Assembly: GCA_964034945.1 (NCBI GenBank)
Contig: OZ035961.1
Coordinates: 15,701,243 to 15,765,242 of the forward strand
Length of the DNA stretch: 64,000 nucleotides
DNA from: Chrysopilus asiliformis
Taxonomy: Eukaryota; Arthropoda; Insecta; Diptera; Rhagionidae
Direction of reading: 5' to 3'
Shown here: positions 1-10,829 of the stretch, one piece after another
Numbering within the stretch: the first letter of the stretch is position 1
Layout of the letters: each line of letters begins with the position of its first letter
Program-made: the position numbers and the translations under genes
Notes under the pieces: generated by a model
Seen by the model: only the letters and a program-made list of their open reading frames with translations
Database searches by the model: none
What the model was told of the DNA's origin: nothing

Positions 1-558
1 GGCATTTTCTATCCTCATTTAATAAATAAATAATAAGAAAATCAGAAATATTGCAGAATATTTTCGTAATTGTTCATATATTTAATAAGCTGGTTTCAAT
101 AACATTTTACTTTGACTAATATCCTATGCGTCTTAATTGCGTAAAAATTTCCAAGCAGAAATATTTATATGCGTAATATTTCCATTCTTATAGTGATTAC
201 TGTTCATATTACTAGCAATATTTAATCATTCATAATCTACTTGGAAAAATATTCTTGAGTGGATTCGATCGATTTGAATGTAAATCGGTTAAGTTGGTTG
301 TCTTAAAAGTGTAATTTTTTACCCTATTTTATGCCTTCTTGAAAAGACGGAACTCTTCGCAGTGCTGTCATTTATCTAAAATATTTTCATCGACGTTTTC
401 TGTCTTTGAAATTAAAAACAATAATTGTACACATTTATAAAGTTGGAAAATGTTTTTCCTGCATAAAAAAGTCCTGAAAAATGAAAAAAGTATGAAAACT
501 GTTTTTATAAAATAAAAATTAAAGTTGTTACTTCTTCAGAAAAAATGTTGGTATTGTA
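1..558. other. AT-rich non-coding stretch
   Basis: No reading frame of useful length, repeat or RNA gene is visible. The sequence is AT-rich with scattered short A and T runs. Confidence 0.5.
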
Positions 559-718
559 AGAAAAATGTCTCGTCACATATTTGTGAAGGAGGAGGGCAGC
601 GGGGGTTTGCGGCAGTGTGACGTTAGTATTGAATCAGAAAGATGGAAAAATCACAAAAATGCGTGACGAAGGATGAATAAGGACTTTGAAAAAAAGAAAA
701 TTATCGTGATGTATATAT
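559..718. mobile_element. Degraded copy of the CATAAAATACGTCAC small-element family
   Basis: The left side has TGTCTCGTCACATATTTGTG and the right side AATTATCGTGATGTATATAT. These are decayed versions of the inverted ends seen more cleanly at 34,774-34,968 and 8,713-8,824. Between them lie the family's G-rich GGAGGAGGGC part and an internal GCGTGACG. No protein is encoded. Limits are approximate because both outer ends have decayed. Confidence 0.35.
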
Positions 719-2956
719 TATAAACAAAAAAAAATCAGAATTAGCGACATAGCTATAAGAGATATGTAAGTATCTTTAAGATCTCCACGCTTTCATCATC
801 TTAAGAAGCTCTTGGGTTTTTGGTCACTAAAAGAAGTCTCAATAAGGTTTTGAGACGCCCAACATACATTTTTTGCAAAAGCCGGAAATTTTTAGAACGC
901 TACTGTTCTTGCTATACGTATATGTAGAGGCTAAAGTCGTCGACTCACAAAAAAAAAATTCAGAATTTCATAATTATGTAAAATTTTTACTAGAGTCCTG
1001 AATGAACCAAACAAATATCACAACATAAGGCGCAATAACCTTTTGTGATGCAGTAAAAAAAACATTCATACATCATAAAATGCAATGTCAAGTTGGAATG
1101 AGATATGAAGGTGGGAAAAGTCGACAGTCGTAGCCCACCGTATCCGGATTTAATGTAGTTATATTTAATCTTTTATACATATATAAGTATATCGCGATTC
1201 AATTAAATCTATTGTTCTTCCTTTACCTCAACAAAATATGCACTCATTCAGTGCATAGATCTACCATATGTCAAATGTGGCTTAGACCAAACTATGCAAT
1301 CCGAGCAAGTTTTTTTTTCTATATTTTGTCCAAGATAAATCTTGTACACCTCTAATAAGACAAAATTCGCAAGACAATCTCCTTCAGTCTAGATAAACGT
1401 ATATGTAAGACTCCCGGATCAGAAACAGAACAGAATTCAGTAAAAATCTGAGTAAGTACGAGCAAAAAGCTGCCCGTGTAAGCGAATTAAACTATCATCA
1501 TTTGTTTTAACCCACTGTGGCCGGTAGTCCAGCCACTCAAAACTACTCACCTGGCCGTACGACATTTTGTTGATCTTATAGAGGCTTCTGGTGCAAGATG
1601 CCAAAACGATATCCCAGGTTGATCTTAAGGCCAGGTAACAACAACACAGCAACTACATAATAAGAAGTTAACTCAGATTTGCGTTACATAATTTCAGCTG
1701 GATATCTCTTCCGCTTTCGCTCTTTTCTTAGCTACTCGTACGATAATTCTACATATTTTTCATGGAACTCCATTTCAACTCCATTCTCCTCATTGAGCCT
1801 TTATGCCTCGTAATATTCATATCATCGTATTTGTTCATATCGTTGATCATTTAAATGTTCCCGTGCACATCAGAAACTCGAATCTTATAATTTCCTCGCA
1901 TGTGTGACAAATGCTAAAGTTATGATATTCTCCGTTTGGTTATATCTGGATACAGAAAGAACATTTTAGTTCTGCCCTCTGAAACCATAAATCTTTACTA
2001 TACCTACAGACATACACGACGTTGTTCCTATTACGAAGTGCAATTCACGTGAACCATTGTAAGAATTAAGAATTTTTTAATCGATATTTCAGAAACTTAT
2101 GTTCAATCCGTATCTTATGTAGCGGGGGCAACTGAGCCTGAAAGGTTGTCAATCAATCGTCGGAAATATTCCGCCAGTGGAAGGTTACCAATAAACGACT
2201 TTATTAGCACGATATAAGCATATTGAATTGATTTTCAGGTTTAAGGTTTTCGGGTGTTTAATTGTAAAGAATGCAACCGTAGAACATGTTAAGAAAATCT
2301 TGTATACGTAAATAGGGTTATCGTCCTCCCCAATGCTAATTAAATTTCATCATGAGAATTTTATTTAATTTCATAATCAGTTGATTTTAGTTCGATATAT
2401 TGATATACCCTTACCCAAAATTTATTAAGTACTTGCCATTTTCTTATCGATGTCCAATGCTTGTAGTAAAAGTATTTCAGTTCAATCTCAATGACATGCG
2501 GTGTTTTTCAATGTTATACTAAATCATTTGAACTTCAGATTGTTGAAACGCCCGCGGCGGTTCCAATATACGAACTGACTTCCTCACCTGCGATTTTTCA
2601 ACATTTTCAATTAATGCAAATTTTAACTAATCTATTGGCTACCATCGTCATAGTGTTCTGGTAGCATAAAGTTGAATGCCAAAATTTGTTTTTGAATGAA
2701 AAAAAAAATAAGTTACAGAATACTTCTAGAGTGACGGTTTTTGCTCCACAGAAGTAATAAAATTTATCATATGTATTAACGATATTTTTTTGAAAGTTTT
2801 TGTTAAACGACAACCAAAAACATTGGACGATTTTTTTAATCGAAATTGCGAACTTGGAAATTTTTGAAATAAAACTGGTTCACTGGTTTTTGGTTTGATT
2901 TCAAAACTCGGCTTGCATCTCTGATTCCAAATGAATTCAACCTTTCTAACTTTTAA
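719..2956. other. Non-coding stretch, nothing recognised
   Basis: Reading frames here are shorter than 75 codons and show no motif. I see no inverted terminal repeats, tandem arrays or RNA gene structure. Composition is AT-rich with small islands closer to balanced, for example around 2,100-2,200. Confidence 0.45.
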
Positions 2957-3054
2957 AGCCGTATTCTGGCGTTGTGATACTTAAGTCACAAGTCCATATA
3001 ATTTGAGGCTCTTGTGACCGAGTTGTGACTAGTGACCGTAGCTAGAATAAGGCT
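2957..3054. repeat. Small foldback element (about 98 bp)
   Basis: The outer ends are imperfect inverted repeats: AGCCGTATTCTGGC at the left against GCTAGAATAAGGCT at the right. Internal GTCACAAG and CTTGTGAC segments can also pair, so the whole unit folds on itself. It encodes nothing and resembles a foldback miniature transposon. The Tc1 element inserted about 20 bp downstream. Confidence 0.4.
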
Positions 3055-3075
3055 GTTAGTCACTAATTCGATTTA

Positions 3076-3102
3076 CACCCCGCGCAACAAAAAAAGCCGC
3101 AC
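3076..3102 (+). repeat. Left terminal inverted repeat of the Tc1 element
   Basis: Twenty-seven bases starting CACCCCGCGC and ending GCCGCAC, an exact reverse complement of 4,710-4,736. The match stops abruptly after base 27. The preceding TA is the target duplication. Confidence 0.95.
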
Positions 3103-3417
3103 TTAATATTTTCATGATATATGAGGTAAAAAAGTCAATGGAAACGTCGAATTTCTTTAATTTTGGTTGAAACACAAAGCTTATCATGTAAACTAACTAA
3201 AAATTTATTTGGCTGAATTTTTGAGTCAAAGGAATTTATATTAAAGACGGAAAGGGCAAAAGGGGACTAAAATGATCAATATTTATCAAGTAATAAATCA
3301 GTTAAAAAATTAATTAAAAGTGACAAACCCAATATGCAAACATTTTTTTTTATTTGTTTTGGATAGAAGAGACATCTTTCAGTATTATAAAATATAAAAA
3401 TTAGCTATAGACGTAAT

Positions 3418-4542
3418 TTAATATTTTGTGGAGCCTCCTTTTGCCTTTATGACGTCTCGAATCCTTTTTGGCATAGAAGCATAAAGATTCGTCAGGTACT
3501 CATCAGTGATATCATCGTATCACACTTTCTCCATGATATCCTTCAGATCCTTTATGGTTTCTGGTTTCCGGCTTTGAATTTTGTGACCCATAATAGCCCA
3601 TACGTTCTCAATGGGGTTCAGGTCTGGGCTATTCCCCGGCCAACTTAAGGAGTTTTTTCCCAGCTCATCCTTCAAACTGCTAACCTTTATAGGAAAACAT
3701 CAAGCTAACATCACAATCTTACCTCTAGACTCCAAAATATAGAGAAATAAAGGGGAGGTACTTACAGATTTTGCTCTATGGCAAGGAGCTGAATCATCTT
3801 GAAAAATGGTGTCCGATATCTTGTCGCTTAAAGCCTCAATGCTCGGTACAAGACCTTGCAGGATGATTTTCCTATACTCGATAGCATTAACGGTACCCTC
3901 AAGGATAATTATGAGTCCGACTCCATGGACTGTAATGCATCCCCAAACCATAACATAAGGAGAATGCTTTACAGTACGAGCGACACATTCATCGCTATAT
4001 CGCTCTCCTTTTCTGCGGCGGACTACCTGCTTCCCATCTGGTCCAATCAAATTGAACTTAGACTCGTCGGAAAATACCACTTTTGACCAATCCAGGAAAT
4101 TCCAATTTTGCCACTCCTTGGCCCATTTAAGTCGGTTTTGCTTCATTTTTGCAGTCAGAAGTGGTTTTTTCGCTGGTCTTCTCGCCATCAATCCCATTTC
4201 ATTGAGCCGGTTTTGGACAGTTCTCACACTGATATTAACACCAGAGGTTAATAGAAGATCTGTCCTCAACTGTGCTGCAGTTCTGAACCTGCTTTTTAAA
4301 CTAAGTCTCTTCAGGTGTCGGTCTTCCCGGTGATTAGTGCTCTTTTTCGTCCCTGTACCAATTTTTCTTTCCAGGATGTGATCCTGCCGGTATTTTGCAA
4401 GAAATCTCCTTACAGAACTTTCGTTGAATCTGATCTGACGAGCTATTTCACGTAGTGACACATTGCGATCTGATAAAGCCACAATAATTGCTTTCTGCTC
4501 CTTCCCCATTTGAAATTTTGGAGGCATCATTTTCACACACAA
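3418..4542 (-). pseudogene. Tc1-type transposase, spliced, with one nonsense codon
   Basis: The enzyme of this family binds its TIRs through two N-terminal helix-turn-helix domains, then cuts and pastes the element with an RNase H-like DDE core. Exon 1 (4542-3766) gives 259 codons. The first helix-turn-helix is around residues 15-50 (VSLREIARQIRFNESSVRRF) and the second around 75-125. Catalytic D159 lies in VVFSDESKF and D250 in IFQDDSAPCH. Exon 2 (3684-3418) adds 88 codons including WPGNSPDLNPIENVW, with the third catalytic residue E285. Exactly 34 residues separate D250 and E285, as expected for DD34E. A TGA at 3522-3520 replaces what is usually tryptophan (residue 314) and removes the last ~34 residues, so this copy is probably inactive. 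Without splicing, the frame from exon 1 closes at 3700. The start is uncertain, because methionines at 5, 6 and 12 are alternatives. Confidence 0.88.
3685..3765 (-). other. Predicted 81-nt intron in the Tc1 transposase gene
   Basis: On the minus strand the segment begins GTAAGTACC and ends TTTTCCTATAAAG, a strong GT-AG pair. A branch-point-like CTTGATG lies about 20 nt before the acceptor. Joining TCT (residue 259) to GTT keeps the frame and gives AKS-VSSLKDEL, matching the usual Tc1 layout. The segment itself contains an in-frame stop. An 81-bp insertion is possible but would not explain the splice signals. Confidence 0.72.
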
Positions 4543-4709
4543 TCAGAACTTTTCCACAAATAAAATCCACGCACTTCAAACCTCACTTACCACCGAAGCT
4601 ATTTTGCAACTAATATCCCCACGTACCATTAAAAAATCCCCACGTGGCCATTGAACCGCTATTGCAGTATTTAGGAGGGATTACTCACAGTGAAAAGCGA
4701 AAAACCCGC

Positions 4710-4736
4710 GTGCGGCTTTTTTTGTTGCGCGGGGTG
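4710..4736 (-). repeat. Right terminal inverted repeat of the Tc1 element
   Basis: Twenty-seven bases beginning GTGCGGC and ending GCGCGGGGTG, followed by TA. It is an exact reverse complement of the left terminal repeat. Confidence 0.95.
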
Positions 4737-4924
4737 TAGATTGTTATTATGTTCTCGGCTATTGATAGGTTAAAATGCCTCACAAATTTTACTTTCCTAA
4801 ATGGAATTTGCAATCTGTGATACAAATGTAGGTGCAATCATGCCGAGAAAATGGTTAGAAAACTAAATTTCGGGAGATCAGAAATCTCTTTGCGGCGTAG
4901 TACCAAGTAGAAGAAAATCTAAAT

Positions 4925-5040
4925 AAAATTCGGTACGCTAATTTCAGGCTCTTCGGCCCCTCCTTCCCCACCAAACACACTTTTTTAAGGATCTTTGTAT
5001 GAGTTTTAGTACCGCCACAATAGACCCCTAAATCCGATAG
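4925..5040. mobile_element. Remnant of a small non-autonomous element
   Basis: It shares CGCTAATTTCAGGCT, then TTCGG followed by a C-rich tract, and finally TTTGTATG with GAGTTTTAGTACC, in the same order, with 36,980-37,135. Two copies with one internal order indicate a dispersed family. The GCTAATTTC part also occurs inside the CGTCAC elements, so this may be a longer variant of them. Ends are unclear. Confidence 0.35.
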
Positions 5041-5091
5041 ACCTATACGATAGATCCCTAAAAATCAAGAAAGAGCCAAAATATATACATA

Positions 5092-5147
5092 CATCAAAAA
5101 ATAAAACCCCAATTTTGTGAAGGAATTTGGGGTTTTATTTTTTGATG
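5092..5147. repeat. Perfect 21-bp hairpin
   Basis: Arms 5,092-5,112 and 5,127-5,147 are exact reverse complements, beginning CATCAAAAAATAAAACCCCA, with a 14-nt spacer. No neighbouring gene is visible for it to terminate, so it is most simply a foldback repeat. Confidence 0.6.
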
Positions 5148-5624
5148 CGATTTTTTTTCAATCTTTTTTATTGAGATTTTTATACCGAATAATTTTATAT
5201 TATACTTTTTATATCTGTAATTGATCTCACCTAAATTAATGTGAAATTACTCTGGTTTTTAATTAATTACTTTAATACCAAACTAGTAATGAAAAATTTA
5301 AGGTGTTCAAATTAATTATAGCACTTTGAAAGTTACAACTTGCAAAACTCTTCCGTATTTTAATTGCCACTAACTATAATTAGTATCTATAAAATTTAAA
5401 TTTACATGCATTAAAATTGTTATGGCAAATACAACAGAATTTAAATAAGGCGAAAAATTACCTTATGTTCTACATGATTTCCATACTAGTAAAACATATA
5501 GAAAAAACCTTACAATTGTAATGTTTTCTTTTCTAATCCTTTATACTGAATGGAAATTATTTAAAAAACAAATAAAAAAAACCTCATTTGACCTGATTTA
5601 ACAATTTTTAAACAGTGACAGCTA
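5148..5624. other. AT-rich stretch, nothing recognised
   Basis: Very AT-rich with no coding potential or repeat structure that I can support. Confidence 0.45.
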
Positions 5625-5755
5625 AAAATCCGTCTAGCTAATTTTCGCGTTTTTAAACCTACCTCGCCCTCCTTCCCTCCTCGACCAAAATGTGGACGAG
5701 GAGGGAAGGAGGGCGAGGTAGGTTCAAAAACGCGAAAATTAGCTAGACGGATTTT
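5625..5755. repeat. Foldback element with 59-bp arms
   Basis: Arms 5,625-5,683 and 5,697-5,755 are reverse complements with one mismatch in 59, separated by 13 nt. The arms contain AATTTTCGCG and the purine/pyrimidine-biased GAGGGAAGGAGGGCGAGG. The outer TGACA / TGTCA bases pair partly as well. It encodes no protein. Near identity of the arms points to a recent origin or to gene conversion between arms. Confidence 0.75.
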
Positions 5756-5974
5756 GTCAAATATTTGGCAAAACCAAAACGCTGAATTCTTATTAAAAGT
5801 TGAGATCGTATGCAATTAAAGACAAGTCGTACATAAAAAACCTATAGAGTATTTTTTGAAAAAAAGGCCAAACAAGATTTCGAAGTCTGAAAAAGAATGA
5901 AAAGCCAGTATTCACTTAGGGGATTAGGAAAATTTATATGGGTCCTATGTAATCGGTCAAGTGAAAGCCGAGAT

Positions 5975-6406
5975 CTGGGGGGAAGCAGTGGTCCGATTGG
6001 ATTTTGATGTAGAGATGAGTTATGTAAAATCCTATTATAAACACATCTTACCTTTAAACATTTTTCAATATGACCCACCGTTTTCGAGAAAATTGCGAAT
6101 AAAAACTGTTTCGTTTGTATGGGGGAGGGGGAAAAGAATGGTCCGATTTTACCCGTTCAAGAATTTAGCCGAGCCATTTACGAGAAACGTAACTATACAA
6201 AATTTTCAATCTTTTCGAAATTTATGGTGTTCACAGACGAACAGATGGACAGACAGACGGACGTAAATGCGAAAATAAAAATCTTTTGTCATCACTAACA
6301 CCCTGGTGTAGTTCAGTTTTGTGTCCGACAATTAGTTCGATGCGTTACAAACGGTATACTAAATATAATATACCCCTATATGATACATCATATAGAGTAT
6401 AAAAAA
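5975..6406 (-). mobile_element. Fly-type dispersed repeat, copy A (reverse)
   Basis: Read on the minus strand, this copy starts with a TTTTTATACTC hairpin, then TACCGTTTGTAACGC, then ACACCAGGGTGTTAG. A short GTCCGTCTGTCTGTCC tract (about 6,233-6,263) follows, then the body with GGCTAAATTCTTG and GTATGGGGGAGGGGG. The same order recurs at 22,645-23,755 and 53,065-53,460. No protein is encoded. The TTTATACCC start with an internal GTCCGTC tract is typical of fly genomes. Confidence 0.6.
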
Positions 6407-8712
6407 TGCACGATACTCTTCTCAATCGAAGTTTTGAGATTTTGCTGATGAATTTATGATGAAAGAAATGAAATCAAACTTCAATTGAATAAAATCAAAT
6501 TAATGTTATGAATAATTTTGTTATATGACAATTTTCTGCTGTCATATTTCGTAATCATGCCAACAACTCAAAAAATGAGCACACGAACCGCTAAAAACAA
6601 AGTGTGAAATCAGAAAATCATATATCGCTAAATATCCAATTACACAATCAAAATATCGTCAATAATTCAGATGAAAATGTCAATCAACGACATTTTCGGG
6701 ATCAATGCACTCTGCTGCTGTTTCGGTTTTAGTTTCAATTTCTGTACCTCTGAATAAATATCAGAAAAAAAAACCTAAGTAAAAATTACGGTCATGCACC
6801 GATCGCACATTTGGCAACGCATGTTATATTGCACGTTGACTTCATTAATTCCCTGGCGTCCAAAATTCAACAAATTCAGACAAATACAACCACGTTTAGT
6901 CTCATATGAATGGACAGGAAGGGGTTATAAAAATGAATACAATAAAAAGCATTTATTAACTGAATTTTATATTCTACCAATCGGCCCACAGGTAACCGAA
7001 CCCTCCAAGTCAGCAAAATAGCTAACCACCGGCATGAGGTCACATTTTTCGTAACACCAAATCAAATCATATGGACCGAAATGCGTTTCACACCTCTGAA
7101 TACATTCTATGAACATTAATTTCGTAAAATTTAATTTTTTCTGATAGATGTAATTAATAAATTTACACATAAATGGGGAGACAAAACTCATTGATTTCCT
7201 AGCATTAGCCGGCTTAAATTAAGATCTTAAAACGTGCAGTTGTCCATGCATTTGCGGTGCTGCAGTCGTCGTTGTATAAGATTCCGCGTAACACATTCGA
7301 AATTTGAATAAAAATTTCATATTTATGATAGGTTTATTGATATTCTAAAACGTTAGGCACACGTTTCTGAAGTCCCATGACTGACACTATCGGAAAAATG
7401 ACCAACTATTATAAAATAATTCCCGAATCGGATGTATTTGTGGAAATTGTCAGGCATAAAAATGTATTCTTGAAAAAATCTTAATAATTAGCCATGTATG
7501 AGTGAAGCCTTGGACCGAAACTTTTTCTGTGGACAGCAATATGTGGATAATCCTCTACATCGAAAAAAAAACTGACAAGGTATGAGCAACACCTTTTGAC
7601 GAAAAATATTTATTAATGAACGCAAAATACGTTGGGCAAGGTTGTCCAATTCAATTTTTTTCTTACCATTCCATTTTTTTATTGTCAATAATTCGGGTTT
7701 TCTTTCCTTGCACTCAACACGCTAACCATTTAAAAAAAATCTTTATTTTTGGTTAATTCGGGCGCAGGTGAGGTCCAACTGTCATTGTATTTGTATATTG
7801 CATACTGTGCGTTAATAAGGCTGATTTGCATAAAATCACTAAAGCACTGATGTTCTTAATTCTGTTTTGTTCTGTTTTACTGTATAGCTTTTCGCTTTAT
7901 ATTTTCTCTTCGGCGAATGTTCAACTCACGGTTGATATGTTTATGTGCCGTGATAAAATAAATTGAAATGAGTGACTCGTACAAGTGAGCAAGTGACCAA
8001 GTAATTGTATTTTAAAATTTTCAACTCCCAAAAATATAAAATGAAATAAAATTTTAAATAAAAACAAAGCTGAAAAAAAAATCGAATGGAAAATAAAATC
8101 ACCTGAAATAAAGTGAATAATATATAGTAAAACGACGACGGCTCATGTATAAAAATACGATGACAAATATTCTGTATGTATTGAAATTCTCACATGTGCT
8201 TCATATAATTTCGGTTTGGGGCTTTGGGCTTTTGGGGGCCTCTTTGGTGGATTTGCTCACCTGGTTGGTTGGTGAATTGATATTCCAATTTCACAATTGG
8301 CGTTAAAGTTCAATGTACGGCCAAAAAACTTTTAATTTTTTCGTTTATGCTTGTTAAAGGTACCACATCGCAATTTCTTGAATTTTTTTTTATTATTCAC
8401 TTACCCACCATATAGGAGAAAAATTTTTGTTTATACGCTCAATGTTGTGATAATGCGATGCAAAGAATTTTCATTTTCCACACCAATTATGCCGCGTATT
8501 ACCTGGACCAGTGTGTGTTCTCCCACGACGACAATTATGAAATTTCAGAAAATTGAAAATAATTAACTGAAGTAGTTTTTATGAATATTTCAACGAGGTC
8601 GAATTGATTTTTTGTAAATGCTTTAAGCAACCTATGCAAGAACTAGAAAAAAACAATAGATGAATATTCTTAGTATTCGGGTTCAATGTTTTAATTGAAA
8701 TTACAAACGTAA
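6407..8712. other. Non-coding stretch, nothing recognised
   Basis: Only short frames without motifs. AT-rich, with poly-A and poly-T runs (for example 7,565 and 8,385). I found no inverted terminal repeats or tandem arrays. Confidence 0.4.
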
Positions 8713-8824
8713 GGGCTAGTCATAAAATACATCACACATTTTGTTAAAGGGGGATCTGCGGTAGTGGGATGACAGGCGCTTTTGAATAAGTGAAAATTAG
8801 CGTGATGTTTCTTAAGGGCAGCCC
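8713..8824. mobile_element. Small CGTCAC-family element (112 bp)
   Basis: The left end GGGCTAGTCATAAAATACAT continuing into CAC faces the right end GTGATGTTTCTTAAGGGCAG continuing into CCC. These are imperfect inverted repeats. The interior carries the family's GTGAAAATTAGCGTGATG. It is the shortest copy seen here and cannot code for a transposase. Confidence 0.6.
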
Positions 8825-8979
8825 ATTTTTGCACAAATTTCGAAATCCATGGCAAAACTGTATTTAAAAAAAAAACCTTTCTGAAAATTCGTCACAATCG
8901 ACCACTACCCGAAATTTCCACTGAATAAATTATGTGCGTCTAAGGAAGAGTATACAATTTTTCTTGTCTATATTTCCTA

Positions 8980-9290
8980 CTAGCTTGCATACCCGTCGTT
9001 GCCGGGTTAAGTCTTTTCAAATTCTTTTTTTTTTTTTTTTTGATGGTCTATGTTGGAGCTAAACTTCAGGCCAATCGGCTCGGTAGTTTCCCCGCGAAAG
9101 GGTAACATAGAGGAAAAACTAAGTTTCGAGATGACTTTACCCCCTCCTCTTACTCCCCCACCTCTCGGGCTACTTTTTAATGGGTCTATGTTGGGGCTGG
9201 ACCCCCGACGAACATCTATGCCAAATTTCAGGCCAATCGGTTCAGTAGTTTCCCCGCGAAAGATCATTTGTCTGAAAATCATTTGTCTGG
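8980..9290 (-). mobile_element. Helitron-like element, copy 1, 5' part altered
   Basis: On the minus strand the element ends with a hairpin CCCGGCAACGACGGG (9,006-8,992), then TATGCAAG and CTAG (8,983-8,980), followed by T. This is a Helitron-type 3' end, identical to the one at 33,019-33,045. The module containing GGCCAATCGG and GTAGTTTCCCCGCGAAAG occurs twice (9,046-9,101 and 9,181-9,261), so the interior is duplicated. The expected TCATACTAATAT 5' end is absent. It encodes no helicase. Confidence 0.7.
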
Positions 9291-10706
9291 GCAAAAAAAG
9301 GTCATGCTACAGATTTTTGTACACGAATTGCATCAAGATAACAACCTAGCGAAAAATGCGTGACTTGTGACCTTTACCTTCTCTTTGTTCCCCTTCTAAC
9401 GAAGTCGAAGACATGTTCCAAACAGCAGGACAAAAACAATATGAGTTACATTTTTGCAGGACAAAAACAGTATGAGTTTTAAGTTGTATATCACTAGGGG
9501 AAACGTATGGATAACAAAGTTTTCTTGAGAAAAAAATTCAGGCATTCGCCAGGTGGAAGAATCTGAAATTTATGAACCCGAAATTCTGAATCCTTTAAAA
9601 TCGTAAATTTTTCTAAATCAAATTTTAGTCGAATTACAGCAATATCTGCACCTGAAATTAAAAAAAAAAAACAAATTAACCAATTAATCTTGAAAATGTG
9701 TTGAATATTGAAGAAGAAAATATTTAAAAACACTGAAGTACCTGTTGCCAGCTCCTATCTCAATCATCCGTCTAAGTTTTGTACAAGAAAACATATAAAA
9801 GCTTCAATTTGATTTGCTAAACAAAGTTTCAAGGGTTTCAACTTAAATAAGTGGATTAGAATTTTTAGTGGCGAAAAATAATCAAATTAAAAATTATTCA
9901 AGTAAAACGTCTACCAATAATAGACGACGGTTTTCATCGACCGAGCTGTAGAAATATATTCAAATACTCAGTAGTACATGACTGAGAACAAGAAGCAAAG
10001 TGTTGTAAAATAAACATATTTGAATCTCAACTCAGGCTAAGATGTGAGTGATTCAAAAAAAGGCGCGTATTCGATGTATAAGTAATCTTCCGGCACATCA
10101 ATATTTCATGCTTTTAACACCGCGCCAAAAAACATTTAAATTTCTGGATTCGATCGCTACACTTAGCTGGAGATTTTTGCCCATATGACACCAAGAGTTG
10201 AGCAAAAATTTTATGAAATGCTTATTTTGGATCTACGTAGCAATTGGGAAGATGCCATAATTAAGGTGGTCACCTTGTGCGATAAAAGCTTCTGCACACG
10301 CTTATCACAAAATGAATTAATTAGGTGCGCATATTTTTGCAAATTTTTACAAACTTTGTTTTGGTGATTTTTTTTTCCTTACTAACTTTCCCAGCTGTGT
10401 ATTCCGCTGCATACTCGTAGGTGTCATTTTTCAAGGAAACCTCATCCATCATCGCCATCGCCAGCAAGATCAACGATTATGACTATCGGAATTATGATCA
10501 ACATATCGCATCGCATTTTGCCTCCTCAGACTTGGCGAAAAACCTAACAATGATCAGTAGTGCTGCTAGACAGACATACACCAGACTTACCTGACGAAAT
10601 AGGCGACCGTCGTCAGGTTCGTCATCGGTCATCCCCACCCACCGATCATTATACGATCAGCTGTTATCTCGTTATAGTTACAAAACCCATACATTCATCC
10701 GTCTAA
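9291..10706. other. Non-coding stretch, nothing firm
   Basis: Mostly AT-rich. A frame at 10,185-10,367 (60 codons, MTPRVEQKFYEML start) has somewhat more even composition than its flanks but no recognisable domain. From about 10,440 composition becomes more balanced, with one open frame of about 50 codons up to a TGA near 10,593. Confidence 0.35.
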
Positions 10707-10829
10707 TTTTTTGTGTGGAATTTGTTTAAATTGTTTGCCTTTCAGGTGTACTATCGTAAACGGGGGGACGCACCAGCAACCAACGACAAGAAGTTGAAAA
10801 AGTTAAGGCGCACGGAAAAAAAAGTCTGA
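10707..10829 (+). other. Possible terminal exon (unassigned)
   Basis: A good splice-acceptor context, TTTGCCTTTCAG (10,734-10,745), precedes an open frame GTG TAC TAT CGT that ends at TGA 10,827-10,829. The frame encodes a strongly basic peptide (VYYRKRGDAPATNDKKLKKL start, then RRTEKKV). Its GC content is well above the neighbours. I do not recognise the peptide, no upstream exon can be paired with certainty, and chance is a real alternative. Confidence 0.18.

Larger units (their letters stand above)
3076..4736 (-). mobile_element. Complete Tc1-type transposon (1,661 bp)
   Basis: The element is bounded by perfect 27-bp terminal inverted repeats and flanked on both sides by the TA dinucleotide (3,074-3,075 and 4,737-4,738), the target duplication of the Tc1/mariner superfamily. 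Inside is one minus-strand transposase gene with a predicted 81-nt intron and a DD34E triad. Identical TIRs suggest fairly recent transposition, yet the transposase carries one nonsense codon. The copy would therefore need transposase from elsewhere to move again. GC content is clearly higher than in the flanks. Confidence 0.95.

Noticed and set aside
3700..3764. C-terminal tail STSPLFLYILESRGKIVMLA as part of the Tc1 transposase
   Set aside because: It is read-through into the predicted intron. It replaces the conserved D-to-E segment, which resumes intact after the acceptor.
3856..4333. Plus-strand frames of 76 and 93 codons
   Set aside because: Antisense shadows of the transposase exon.
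9007..9349. 95- and 99-codon frames on opposite strands
   Set aside because: Both lie mostly in the Helitron-like element, and the internal repetition of the frames mirrors its duplicated module.
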